Shown piece after piece: positions 25,537 through 33,594 of a stretch of DNA of 64,000 nt. The DNA comes from Pseudomonadota bacterium (GTDB lineage Bacteria > Desulfobacterota > Desulfovibrionia > Desulfovibrionales > Desulfomicrobiaceae). Both the position numbers and the translations under genes were made by a program. Numbering within the stretch: position 1 is the first letter of the stretch; each line of letters opens with the position of its first letter. Where the stretch lies: assembly GCA_018902545.1 (NCBI GenBank), contig JAHIQM010000004.1:1-64000 (forward strand), in the 5' to 3' direction. The notes below the pieces were generated by a model. That model was not told where the DNA came from. It ran no database searches and saw only the letters and a program-made list of their open reading frames with translations.

Positions 25537-25785
25537 GAAATGGCTGTACGGCGCGACCATGTCCACCTGGCAAATTGCCTTGAACCGCTTGGCGGAACTG
25601 CTATTTGCCTACCTGACCGAGGAGCTTGGCCTGGCCAAAGATCAGGCGGCCAACGCCATTGCCGCCGATCTTCTCGACCTCTGCCCTTGGTGATTTCAAG
25701 CAACATGACTGTTCATCCCGCCTCCTTGGAGGCCAGGAATAGCCTCAGCCCCGGAAAGAGGCAGGCCAGGCATCTGGTGTGATGG
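25537..25785 (+). pseudogene. Duplicated 3' fragment of the radical SAM gene
   Basis: 249 bp match 20374-20635 closely, covering the last ~85 codons and stop of the radical SAM gene. A 13-bp deletion and several substitutions shift the frame (it reads ...IAADLLDLCPW and then a stop). The left joint is the GGTCTCAGAGACC motif and the right joint runs into a group II intron tail, so this is a displaced, dead fragment. Confidence 0.88.
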
Positions 25786-25819
25786 TTGTCTGGGTGAGGC
25801 GCGTTCGTGGAGGTCAGCC

Positions 25820-26022
25820 ACCAATGGGCATGGGCCGTGGTGGAACTCGGGGGCCTCGCATTTGAACGCGGCCTTCCCCAAGAAATACTTCGATAAATTA
25901 GGACTCGTGTCGCTGCTGGATCGCTACCGTAAACTTCAATGTGTTACATGAACCGCCGTATACGGAACCGTACGTACGGTGACGTGGGAGGACGGCGGGG
26001 GTGACCCCGCCTCCTACCCGAT
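25820..26022 (+). mobile_element. 3' end of a group II intron with reverse-transcriptase tail
   Basis: The plus strand encodes the typical C-terminus of group II intron maturases (GPWWNSGASHLNAAFPKKYF, then DKLGLVSLLDRYRKLQCVT and a stop at 25951). The domain V/VI region follows directly: GAACCGCCGTATACGG...CCGTACGTACGG, then GGAGGACGGCGGGG paired with CCCCGCCTCC and the branch-point-like end CTACCCGAT. The 5' RNA and most of the reverse transcriptase are missing, so the intron is dead. It ends 8 bp from the stop codon of the NtrC-type gene. Confidence 0.82.
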
Positions 26023-26030
26023 TGCGGCCG

Positions 26031-27419
26031 CTATCTGTCCGCTGGTCCGATGCCCAGACGGCGAAGGATTTTCTGCAGGGACACCCGCTCCAGGCCCGAA
26101 ACTCTGGCGGCCTCAGAGATGTTGCCCCTGGTGCCGTCCAACAGGCGTTCGACGTAACGGCGGGTAAAATCCTCCACAACGAGGTTCTTGGCATCCTTGT
26201 AGGGTACCAGCGGCACTTCGGCCGAGCAGGTCGCGTATTCGTCCTGCCCGTCCACGAAACGCAGGTGGAAAGGCTCAACCAGTTCTCCCGGACAGAACAC
26301 CGCGAGTCGGCGGATGAAGTTCTGCAGTTCGCGCACGTTGCCGGGCCAGGGCCTGCTGCACAGGCAGACCGTAGCTTCGGGACTGAAGCGTTTCGGGGGC
26401 AGCCGCATCTCCTCACAGCACACGCTCAGGAAATGATCGGCCAGCAGAGGGATGTCATCGGCGCGCTCGCGCAGGGGCGGCGTGGCGATGGTCAGGACGT
26501 TGAGGCGGTAAAAGAGGTCCTCGCGGAATTCCCCGGCCCTGATCTTCTGTTCCAGGGGGCGGTTGGTCGATGCGATGACGCGGACGTCCGCCTTCTGGGA
26601 GGTCGAGCTCCCCACGGGCCGGACCTGACGATCCTGCAGGACGCGCAGGAGCTTGGTCTGGATGTTCATGGAGATATCGCCGATCTCGTCCAGGACGATA
26701 ACTCCCCCGGAGGCGGCCTGAAATATTCCCTTGTAAGCCTTGTCGGCGCCTGTGAACGCACCCTTGACGTGGCCGAACAGCTCGCTTTCGAGGAGCTGGT
26801 CGGGGATGGCCGGACAGTTGACAGTCATGAGGGGGCCTTTGGCGCGGTCCGAGAGGGCGTGGATGGAGGAGGCCACCCGTTCCTTCCCTGTTCCCGATTC
26901 ACCCCGGATGAGGACTGTATAGTCCGAGGCGGCCACGGCGGAGATGGTGTCCTTGAGGCGGCGCATGCACGGGGTATCTCCGATGAGGGTGCGTTGCAGC
27001 TCCGACTTCGACATAAGGGACCGCAGCCGTGAGTTCTCGTGCATGAGGCGGGAGCGCTCCAGACAGCGCGAGACGCAGCGGTACAGGTCATCGCGCTTGA
27101 TGGGCTTGGTCAGGAATTCGTAGGCCCCGCCCCTGAGGGCCGACACGGCCGCCTCGATGCTGCCGTGGGCCGTGAGGAGCACGACGGTCAGGTTCGGATC
27201 CCGGCCAAGGGCGTGCTGCATCAGTTCCAGTCCGTCCATTTCCGGCATGCGCAGGTCCGTGAGCAGGACCGTTGGTTCCAACTGGTCCATCGCCCCCAGG
27301 GCCTCCCGCGAGGAGGTGCAGACCTGCGCCTCCAGCTGCGGGAACCCGGCCCGCAGCATGCGCACAAGACCGGTGGCAAAGTCGGCTTCGTCATCGACGA
27401 TCAGCATTTTTTCGCTCAT
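26031..27419 (-). CDS. NtrC-family sigma-54-dependent response regulator
   Basis: A 462-residue regulator: receiver domain with phosphoacceptor Asp55, AAA+ domain with Walker A GESGTGKE (173-180) and an intact sigma-54-contacting GAFTGA (220-225), and a C-terminal Fis-type helix-turn-helix (GNISEAARVSGLERVSLQKIL). It overlaps the histidine kinase gene by 4 nt and is its evident partner. The nearest target is the sigma-54 promoter at 29981, on the far side of the kinase gene, which controls the divergent transporter operon. The 3' end abuts a group II intron remnant. Confidence 0.95.
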   Translation of the reverse strand: MSEKMLIVDDEADFATGLVRMLRAGFPQLEAQVCTSSREALGAMDQLEPTVLLTDLRMPEMDGLELMQHALGRDPNLTVVLLTAHGSIEAAVSALRGGAYEFLTKPIKRDDLYRCVSRCLERSRLMHENSRLRSLMSKSELQRTLIGDTPCMRRLKDTISAVAASDYTVLIRGESGTGKERVASSIHALSDRAKGPLMTVNCPAIPDQLLESELFGHVKGAFTGADKAYKGIFQAASGGVIVLDEIGDISMNIQTKLLRVLQDRQVRPVGSSTSQKADVRVIASTNRPLEQKIRAGEFREDLFYRLNVLTIATPPLRERADDIPLLADHFLSVCCEEMRLPPKRFSPEATVCLCSRPWPGNVRELQNFIRRLAVFCPGELVEPFHLRFVDGQDEYATCSAEVPLVPYKDAKNLVVEDFTRRYVERLLDGTRGNISEAARVSGLERVSLQKILRRLGIGPADR

Positions 27420-29845
27420 CGCGGCTCCTCCTGCTCGTTGTCAAGGACAGGGAAGGACAGCAGAAATTCGGCTCCACCCTCGGCCTCCTGAGCGTTGCGG
27501 ACCTCAATGCGTCCATTCAGATCCTGCACCAGTCCGAAGACCACGGACAACCCGAGGCCCGTGCCGCGGCCAACTTCCTTGGTTGTGAAGAAGGGGTCGA
27601 AGACTCGCTTGAGGTGTTCCTCCGGGATGCCTGGTCCCGTGTCCGCGATCCTGACCAGGGTCTCGTCGCGCCCTCGCTCCGTGGAAATGGCGATGGTTCC
27701 GCCGCTCCTCTCGCCGTTGGCGCTTTCAAGGGCGTCCAGGGCGTTGATCAGGATGTTGGTCAGAATCTGTTCCAGCACATCCCGGTCTCCCCGGATGTGC
27801 AGCGCCGCCTCGCTCAGGGACATGTTCAGGGAGACTCCCTGGGACCTGAGCCGCGGCCGGAAGACGTCGGCCAACCCCAAGATAGCCTCATTGATCTCGC
27901 ATGTACCGGTCCGCACGGGCTTGTTGCGGGAGAAGTCGAGCATGTCCCGCAACACCTTCTGGGCCTGCTCCGTGTGCTTGAGAATCATGTCCAGGTCGGC
28001 CCGGGCTTGTCCGCGCGCCTCGTCGCGCAGCAACTCCGCGTGACAGAGGATCACCCCCAGTGGGTTGTTGATCTCGTGCGCCAGCCCGGCGGCCAGCTTG
28101 CCCACCGTGGCCAGCTTCTCCTGTTGCTGGGCGCGCTTGAGCATGCGCCGTTCCTCGGTGGTCTCGCGCAGGTAGATGACCTGCCCGCGTCGTTCCGGCC
28201 GCGCGGTTATGGCGTAGGAGTGCACGGAGAAGGAACGGCCGTCAGGCAGCGCCAGCTCGCGGATCTCGGTCTCGCCTCCCTGCCGAAGGTGGGCGGCCAT
28301 GTCCTTCAGGCAAAGCAGGACCACTTCTGCCTCGGGGTGCTGCAGGAGCCGCGCCGCCGAAGGGTTGGTCAATACCGGCCGGCCTTCGGCGTCGAGCAGC
28401 AGGAGCGGGTCGGAGATGCTCTCGAAAATGGAGTCGAGCAGGGCGTTCTGACGCATAAGGTTGTCCATGGCGTCGACGTTGTCCATGGCGACACCCAGCT
28501 GCCGGCCCACGGCCTGGACCAGTTCGACAGTCCGGGGGCCCGTGGTCGGCGCATTGCTCCAGTACAAACTGAGCAGGCCTCGCGTGGTCTCGCTGGTCTG
28601 GATCGGAATATACCAGACATCGCCGTCCAGGCGTGTCGCCTGTTCCGTGACCAGTTCCTGCCAATCCGAAGGCAGGGCGGGCAGGCTGGCGCCCTTGGGC
28701 CAGGCGTGGTGCTCGGAATTGGACATCACGCAGGAGTAGACCGCCCTGTCCGCGCCGAAACGTTTGGCCACCAGCTCCAGCGAAGCCGACAGGAGTTCGG
28801 ATTTGCCGGCATGGCGGTTCAGTCTGTCAAGGAGCGCCACGAAGAGTTCCACGTCGGCCCTTCGGGCCAGGGCCTCGGTGGTCAGATCCGATGTCCGCGT
28901 CTCGACCATGCCTTCCAGGTTTGTCGCGTACTGCCGCAGTTGTTCGCGGGCCGAGCGAAGGTGCCCGGCCACGGATTCGAGGCCGGCCATGAGGTCCTCG
29001 ATCTCGTCATAACCGTGCAGCGTGTCGAAAAGTTGTGCGTCTGCGTCGCCCGAGAACTGCCGCTGCATGAGAGCGCCCATGCGGCGTATGCTGTGGACCA
29101 CGAGCCTGTTGAAGAAAATCTGGATGACCAGGAAAAGGAGCAGCATGCTGCATCCGAAAAGAACCGCGAAGGACATCACCGCCTCACGCATCCCACTCAC
29201 GGCCTGGTCCAGGGGGAGTGCAACCAGGGTGATGCCGGCGAGATCGTTCGTCTCCCGCCAGAATCCGCGTTCACGCCCGTAAAGGTCCAGCAGGGCCTTG
29301 GGAGCCTTATCGGGGTCGCCGTGGCAGCGCAGACAGGCGCTCTCGAAATAGACGGGCTTGGCTGAGACGAACCTTTCCTGCCCTTGATACGGCGCGATTT
29401 CCACGATCCTGCTGAGGCCCTTGTCTTCGCGGAATCGCCGTACGAGTTCCTGCTCCAGACCCACGGCCTCGAAGTCGGGGTTGCGGGCGCCCTCGGTCAC
29501 GCGTCGGTAAATGAAACGATCGTCGTTCATGTTCTCATCGCTCATGACCGCACGGGTCACGTAGGACGACGACATGGCCTGGATGACGAACATGTCCTCG
29601 GGGAGCACGTCGTACATGGCCGGCCGCAGGGTACGGCGTACGTAGCTCTGCACGGATTCGGCCTGAGCCATGATCAGCGAGGCCCGGTCCCGGGCTTCGT
29701 TCTCCATGAGTTGGCGCAGATGGTTGTCGAGGGACAGGGCCGAGAGGCCGCCGACGCATGCCATCATGATCAGCAGGCCTATGAGGAAGCGGGTTTGCAA
29801 GGAATGTGGTTTTGGCAGCACGATATCTCCGGAGGTTGTCACCAT
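27416..29845 (-). CDS. Membrane histidine kinase with heme-c (DUF3365) sensor domain
   Basis: An 809-residue sensor kinase. A transmembrane helix (about 19-38) is followed by a periplasmic DUF3365/Tll0287-like domain carrying a covalent heme site CLRCH (171-175), then a second helix (about 222-245), HAMP, a GAF domain (about 330-470), a PAS domain, HisKA with LAAGLAHEINNPLG, and HATPase with DTGPGIP and GTGLGLSVV. In related proteins the heme-c domain senses redox state or small gases such as NO, CO or O2. It should phosphorylate the overlapping NtrC-type regulator. The kinase is read away from the transporter operon it probably controls. Confidence 0.94.
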   Translation of the reverse strand: MVTTSGDIVLPKPHSLQTRFLIGLLIMMACVGGLSALSLDNHLRQLMENEARDRASLIMAQAESVQSYVRRTLRPAMYDVLPEDMFVIQAMSSSYVTRAVMSDENMNDDRFIYRRVTEGARNPDFEAVGLEQELVRRFREDKGLSRIVEIAPYQGQERFVSAKPVYFESACLRCHGDPDKAPKALLDLYGRERGFWRETNDLAGITLVALPLDQAVSGMREAVMSFAVLFGCSMLLLFLVIQIFFNRLVVHSIRRMGALMQRQFSGDADAQLFDTLHGYDEIEDLMAGLESVAGHLRSAREQLRQYATNLEGMVETRTSDLTTEALARRADVELFVALLDRLNRHAGKSELLSASLELVAKRFGADRAVYSCVMSNSEHHAWPKGASLPALPSDWQELVTEQATRLDGDVWYIPIQTSETTRGLLSLYWSNAPTTGPRTVELVQAVGRQLGVAMDNVDAMDNLMRQNALLDSIFESISDPLLLLDAEGRPVLTNPSAARLLQHPEAEVVLLCLKDMAAHLRQGGETEIRELALPDGRSFSVHSYAITARPERRGQVIYLRETTEERRMLKRAQQQEKLATVGKLAAGLAHEINNPLGVILCHAELLRDEARGQARADLDMILKHTEQAQKVLRDMLDFSRNKPVRTGTCEINEAILGLADVFRPRLRSQGVSLNMSLSEAALHIRGDRDVLEQILTNILINALDALESANGERSGGTIAISTERGRDETLVRIADTGPGIPEEHLKRVFDPFFTTKEVGRGTGLGLSVVFGLVQDLNGRIEVRNAQEAEGGAEFLLSFPVLDNEQEEPR

Positions 29846-29899
29846 TCTTTATTGAGTCGCAAGATTCTTGGCAACGGAGTGCGTTCCTCGCACCGCAGT

Positions 29900-29919
29900 C
29901 TGCTAACTCGAATTAGCAG
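29900..29919. promoter_or_regulatory. Palindromic upstream activator site candidate
   Basis: CTGCTAACTCGAATTAGCAG forms an inverted repeat (CTGCTAA/TTAGCAG) about 62 nt before the -24 element of the sigma-54 promoter. This is the position expected for binding of an NtrC-type dimer. A further TTAGCAG-like half site is not evident. Confidence 0.55.
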
Positions 29920-29980
29920 TTATTTTCGATAGTTAACATTCAACACCTTGAAATAATGATATTTCTTAATTCGGATTAAA

Positions 29981-29996
29981 TGGCTCAACAATTGCT
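29981..29996 (+). promoter_or_regulatory. Sigma-54 (-24/-12) promoter
   Basis: TGGCTCAACAATTGCT matches the -24/-12 consensus TGGCAC-N5-TTGCW, with GG and GC at the required spacing and a single change. It lies 74 nt before the start of the YeiH-like gene and faces it. The neighbouring NtrC-type regulator with an intact GAFTGA is the likely activator. Confidence 0.82.
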
Positions 29997-30069
29997 CGTA
30001 GTCAAGCGACATGTGGCGCTGGTCGCATCAGGCCGACCGGGCCGAAACAACCCAAGGAGCAAGGAACCC

Positions 30070-31179
30070 ATGGAAGACAAAGGATTGTTTGGTAAAATTT
30101 TGGCGATACTGCCGGGGCTGGCTGTCATGATCGGCACGCTCTACGTGTTGCGCATGTATGTGGAGCCCTGGATGAAGGATGCCGTCGTGTTTGGGCGCAA
30201 AGGCTGGCTCGTGCAGGTCATGAGTCTCAATTACATCCTTCTGTCGATCATCACGGGCATGGTCTACCGCAACATCCTTTTCGGCGGCGCCATCCCTGGC
30301 TGGGCCGAGGAAGGGTTTCGCACGACGCGCCTGTTCATCAAGACGGGCGTCATCATGCTCGGATCATTGTACACTTTCGATAAGCTGCTGAAGGTCGGTG
30401 GCGTGGCCATCACGCTGATCGTGGCCTTCGTGTTCGGCTCCGTCATCTTCGTCCTGTGGCTTGGCAAGCGCATGGGCGCAGACCGTTCCGTGACCGCAGC
30501 CATGGCCGCGGCCTGCGGCGTGTGCGGCGTTTCCGCCGCTGTGGCCACGGCGCCCGGAGTGCGGGCGAAACCCGTCGATCTGGCCATGGCCATAGCAACC
30601 ATCCTGGGTTTTGGCATCATGACCATGTTCATCAGCCCCTTCATAGGCAAGGCGCTCTCTCTATCTGACTACCAGTTCGGTGCCTGGGTTGGCACCGGCA
30701 TCCTCAACTCTGGGCAGGTCCTGGCCACCTGTCTTGCCTTCAACCCCGTTTTCGCTCCGGGTACAGCCGTTGCTTATGGCGAAATTTGGAACGTGGTCCG
30801 TGTTATCTGCATCCCGTTCGTGGTCTTCTTCATCACCGCATGGTACTGGAAGGGCGAAGCCGAAGCCGAACATGTCAGCCTCAGCTCCGTCCTGGCGTCC
30901 AAGTTTCCGATCTTCGTCATCGGCTTCGTCGGCATGACCGCACTCTCCTCGCTGCACGTCCTCGGGGCCGAAGGGTCCGAAACCCTCCAGCTGATGCGCG
31001 AAGTGATGGCCTGGATCTTCGGCATCGGCCTGGTGGGCCTGGGGGCTTACATCGACGTGCGCGAGATCAAGGCCGCCGGCGGGATCCCGCTGCGCATCGG
31101 CCTCATCGCCGGAGCCACGAAGTACGTTCTGGCCCTGATCATCATTCTGGCCTTCATCCCCAAAGAAGGCGCTTTCTAG
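30070..31179 (+). CDS. YeiH-like (UPF0324, putative sulfate exporter family) membrane protein
   Basis: A 369-residue inner-membrane protein with about ten helices, of the Cons_hypoth698/YeiH family. Typical segments are AAACGVCGVSAAVATAP (a buried Cys-rich turn in helix 4-5), LGFGIMTMFISPFIG and GTGILNSGQVLATCLAF. Some members are annotated as sulfate exporters, but the substrate is not proven. AAGGAG precedes the ATG. It is the first gene of a three-gene unit downstream of the sigma-54 promoter, so it is under two-component, probably redox- or gas-responsive, control. Confidence 0.85.
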   Translation: MEDKGLFGKILAILPGLAVMIGTLYVLRMYVEPWMKDAVVFGRKGWLVQVMSLNYILLSIITGMVYRNILFGGAIPGWAEEGFRTTRLFIKTGVIMLGSLYTFDKLLKVGGVAITLIVAFVFGSVIFVLWLGKRMGADRSVTAAMAAACGVCGVSAAVATAPGVRAKPVDLAMAIATILGFGIMTMFISPFIGKALSLSDYQFGAWVGTGILNSGQVLATCLAFNPVFAPGTAVAYGEIWNVVRVICIPFVVFFITAWYWKGEAEAEHVSLSSVLASKFPIFVIGFVGMTALSSLHVLGAEGSETLQLMREVMAWIFGIGLVGLGAYIDVREIKAAGGIPLRIGLIAGATKYVLALIIILAFIPKEGAF

Positions 31180-31203
31180 CGCAGACGCACAAGGAGACCA
31201 TCC

Positions 31204-31599
31204 ATGTCCGATAAGAATAAATCACTGACAGTATTCAAGACCGACCGGCACGAAGACATCGCCGCCATCGTCTTCTCAGGCCTAATCGTGGTCGTTGTCC
31301 TGACCTACATGGCCTTCATTGTTCCGACTGTGAACATCAAGGTCCCCCTGGACGGCAAACTGGTGGAGATCTTCGTGACCGAAGGCAGCGATGTCGCCAA
31401 GGGCGACAAGCTCTACGCCCTTGAGATCGTGAAGAAAAAGTGGGTCAACAACGAGATGCAGGAAAAGGTTGTCGTCGAGGAGTTCACGGCCAAGACCAGC
31501 GGCAAGATTCTCAAGGTTTCCGGCAATTCCGGCGACGACCTGAAGAAAGGGAAGCACACCGTCGTGGTCATGGACCATCAGAAAGGAACCCTGCCCTGA
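31204..31599 (+). CDS. Membrane-anchored biotinyl/lipoyl-like domain protein
   Basis: A 131-residue protein with one transmembrane helix (about residues 19-41) and a following domain with the hammerhead fold of biotinyl/lipoyl carriers: KVPLDGKLVEIFVTEGSDVA, KGDKLYALEIVKKK, and a second half SGKILKVSGNSGDDLKKG. The position of the modified lysine in MKM-type carriers is occupied by VKK, so attachment of a cofactor is uncertain. It may instead be an adaptor piece as in membrane fusion proteins. It sits between the YeiH-like transporter and the Usp-like gene in one operon, and its stop overlaps the next start (ATGA). Confidence 0.72.
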   Translation: MSDKNKSLTVFKTDRHEDIAAIVFSGLIVVVVLTYMAFIVPTVNIKVPLDGKLVEIFVTEGSDVAKGDKLYALEIVKKKWVNNEMQEKVVVEEFTAKTSGKILKVSGNSGDDLKKGKHTVVVMDHQKGTLP

Positions 31600-32042
31600 T
31601 GAAGATCCTGCTCGCTCTGGACGATCGTCCCCGCGCCGTGGAGGAGGCCCTGCGCCTGGCCCGCGAGCGCGGGGCGATCCTGAACGCCCTGTTCGTCGTC
31701 GACGCCACCTGGGAGAGATTCACCGGTCACGACTGGCTCTCGGGATGCAACGCGCGCATCGGGTTTCTGGACTACATGCTGACGTTGGAGGAAAAGGCCG
31801 CCGCCGAAGCTGCCAAGGCTTACCTGGCCAAGGCAGCGGGCGCCCCCGGCGAACTGTTGACCGTCACCGGCGATGTGGTCGGCGAGATCCTGAAGGAGGC
31901 CGCTAACGGCTACGACCTCGTGGTCATGTCCAACCCTTTTACCCGTGGTCTTGAGATCATGCGCGACGCCGTCGCCAAGGTGGTCCGCAAATGCCCATGC
32001 GACGTGTATCTGGTCGCAGAGCAGGATCGCGTAAAACTCTGA
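31599..32042 (+). CDS. Universal stress protein-like protein
   Basis: A 147-residue protein with the UspA alpha/beta fold: start KILLALDD, first helix AVEEALRLARERGA, strand LNALFVVD, then GDVVGEILKEAANGYDLVVM and the end segment VRKCPCDVYLVAE. The usual ATP-binding Gx2Gx9G(S/T) stretch is degenerate (SNPFTRGLEIMRDAVAKVV), so nucleotide binding is doubtful. It overlaps the lipoyl-like gene and closes the sigma-54 operon, with a terminator 26 nt downstream. A role in regulating the transporter is plausible but unproven. Confidence 0.82.
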   Translation: MKILLALDDRPRAVEEALRLARERGAILNALFVVDATWERFTGHDWLSGCNARIGFLDYMLTLEEKAAAEAAKAYLAKAAGAPGELLTVTGDVVGEILKEAANGYDLVVMSNPFTRGLEIMRDAVAKVVRKCPCDVYLVAEQDRVKL

Positions 32043-32067
32043 AATTCAGGTTTCCTCAGCACACGCT

Positions 32068-32101
32068 AAGCCGCTCCCGTTGCCGGGGGCGGCTTTCTTT
32101 T
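32068..32101 (+). terminator. Terminator of the sigma-54 operon
   Basis: AAGCCGCTCCCG and CGGGGGCGGCTT form a 12-bp stem (one G-U pair) with a tight loop, followed by TCTTTT. Confidence 0.9.
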
Positions 32102-32165
32102 GGTGGCGCGCCCGCCAGGGCGAGATGGAGCCGCACTCTCCGTTATCCAATCTCGAAACAGGCCC

Positions 32166-32486
32166 TCAAGCCTGCTTTTTCCAGACGCCGTCATCGGGAA
32201 ACAGATGGACACCAGTGAATATCTCCAGGGGGCTGGCGAGCCAGTTTTTGGTGGTCTCCACCCAACGAATGAAATGCGGGGTCTTCTTGTGCTCTTCGAA
32301 GGCATCGGCGCTGGCATAAACTTCGTAGAGATGCAGGCAGTTCTCGTCCGCGCTGTCCTGAACCACATTGAACAAGAGGCACGCGCTCTCGTTCCGCACG
32401 GACCCGCGTGCGTCGTCGAGCATGGCCTCCACGAATTCCTTCCTGTATTCCGGCTTGATGTGAACATTGACCATTACAGCGAACAT
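32166..32486 (-). CDS. Antibiotic biosynthesis monooxygenase-like protein, intact copy
   Basis: A 106-residue ABM-fold protein (putative quinol monooxygenase type). It opens MFAVMVNVHIKPEYRKEFVE, with HLYEVYASADAFEEHKKTPHF as the central motif. Such small dimers act as cofactor-free oxygenases or related enzymes; no substrate is indicated. A GGAG site 6-8 nt before the ATG is present, unlike in the duplicate at 25185. Homology between the two copies spans the coding region plus about 20 bp of 3' flank (CCCTCAAGCCTGCTTTTTCC). This is therefore likely the parental, expressed copy. Confidence 0.85.
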   Translation of the reverse strand: MFAVMVNVHIKPEYRKEFVEAMLDDARGSVRNESACLLFNVVQDSADENCLHLYEVYASADAFEEHKKTPHFIRWVETTKNWLASPLEIFTGVHLFPDDGVWKKQA

Positions 32487-32914
32487 GTCATTCTCCTGGA
32501 TGTTGATGAGTTGCCTTGTGCGCAGTGCAAGACTCGGGACTGAATGCATTGAGCTACAGGAAAAGATGCGGACAGCGCAAGCAAGGATGAGAATCCGCCG
32601 ATTCTGGGGATTTCCGTGAAGAAGAAGTTCCGGGTCGAAATCTACACTCAGACAACGCTACGCTTATGTCGTTTACTGCAAATATGTAGTAATCTACAAA
32701 TTATCCCGTCTCTGGAGAGGAGCGGATATCATCGCAACTCCCGGTCACGGTTTCAGCGCTACTGTGACCGTCTTGAGGCCAAAGGACCGAAAACGTTAAG
32801 GGATCTTAAAAGTCAAGATAAGCGACGGCCGGAACACATTCCCGCGGTCCGGTTGTTGCTAAAAAGCCTGTTACCACCCACGGCGGAACACCGCCCAACC
32901 CTCGCCAACGGAAA
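32487..32914. other. Spacer upstream of the molybdate transporter genes
   Basis: No convincing gene is seen; an open frame starting at 32616 lacks protein-like composition and ends inside modB. An AT-rich stretch at 32680-32710 could hold the mod promoter. I could not identify a ModE-type palindrome or a molybdenum-cofactor riboswitch with confidence. Confidence 0.5.
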
Positions 32915-33592
32915 ATGCGAATGGACATGACCTTTCTCTTCCCGGTGCAGCTCAGTCTGCGCGTGGCCACATTGGCCACCCTGATCGCCCTTTTTATCGG
33001 GGTGCTCGCGGGCTGGGTCTTTCACCGCTACCGCTTCCCGGGAAAGGAACTGCTCGACTCCATCCTGAGCCTGCCCATGGTGCTGCCGCCCACGGTGCTG
33101 GGCTATTATCTCATCGTGTTGCTCGGCCGGAACGGCTTTGTGGGGCGTTGGCTGGAGTCGACTTTCGGCGTGACGCTCATCTTCACTTGGCAGGGCGCGG
33201 TGATCGCCGCCGCCGTGGTGTCCTTCCCGCTCATCTTCAAGTCGGCACGCGCGGCTCTCGACGGAGTGGAGCGCAAGTACGAGGACGCGGCCCGGACCAT
33301 GGGCTACCCCGAATGGCGCGTCTTCCTGCGCGTCTGCCTGCCGCTGGCCGGGCGCGGCATCCTGGCCGGAACCATGCTCGCCTTCGCCCGGGCCATGGGC
33401 GAATTCGGGGCCACTCTCATGATCGCGGGCAACCTGCCGGGCCGCACCCAGACCCTGTCCCTGGCCGTTTACAGCGCGACCCAGGCCGGGCAGGACAGCC
33501 TGGCCGCGCAGCTCGTGCTGCTCATCTCCGTGTTGTGCACGGTCATTCTCTGGGTTTCGGGACGGCTCCTGACCCCCAGATGGCAGGCCTGA
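32915..33592 (+). CDS. modB: Molybdate ABC transporter permease ModB
   Basis: A 225-residue inner-membrane permease with five or six helices. The EAA loop that contacts the ATPase is seen as YEDAARTMGYPEWRVFLRVC, and the conserved start of the core (LPMVLPPTVLGYYLIVLLGRNGFVG) is characteristic of ModB. Start choice between ATG 32915 and 32921 is open; the weak GGAAA site favours the latter slightly. modC follows within 2 nt and modA after a hairpin, together forming the high-affinity molybdate/tungstate uptake system that would feed formate dehydrogenases (see fdhD at 40627). Confidence 0.95.
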   Translation: MRMDMTFLFPVQLSLRVATLATLIALFIGVLAGWVFHRYRFPGKELLDSILSLPMVLPPTVLGYYLIVLLGRNGFVGRWLESTFGVTLIFTWQGAVIAAAVVSFPLIFKSARAALDGVERKYEDAARTMGYPEWRVFLRVCLPLAGRGILAGTMLAFARAMGEFGATLMIAGNLPGRTQTLSLAVYSATQAGQDSLAAQLVLLISVLCTVILWVSGRLLTPRWQA

Positions 33593-33594
33593 CC

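Noticed and set aside
32616-32930. 104-codon frame before modB
   Set aside because: It has no ribosome-binding site, a composition unlike neighbouring proteins, and runs into modB in another frame.
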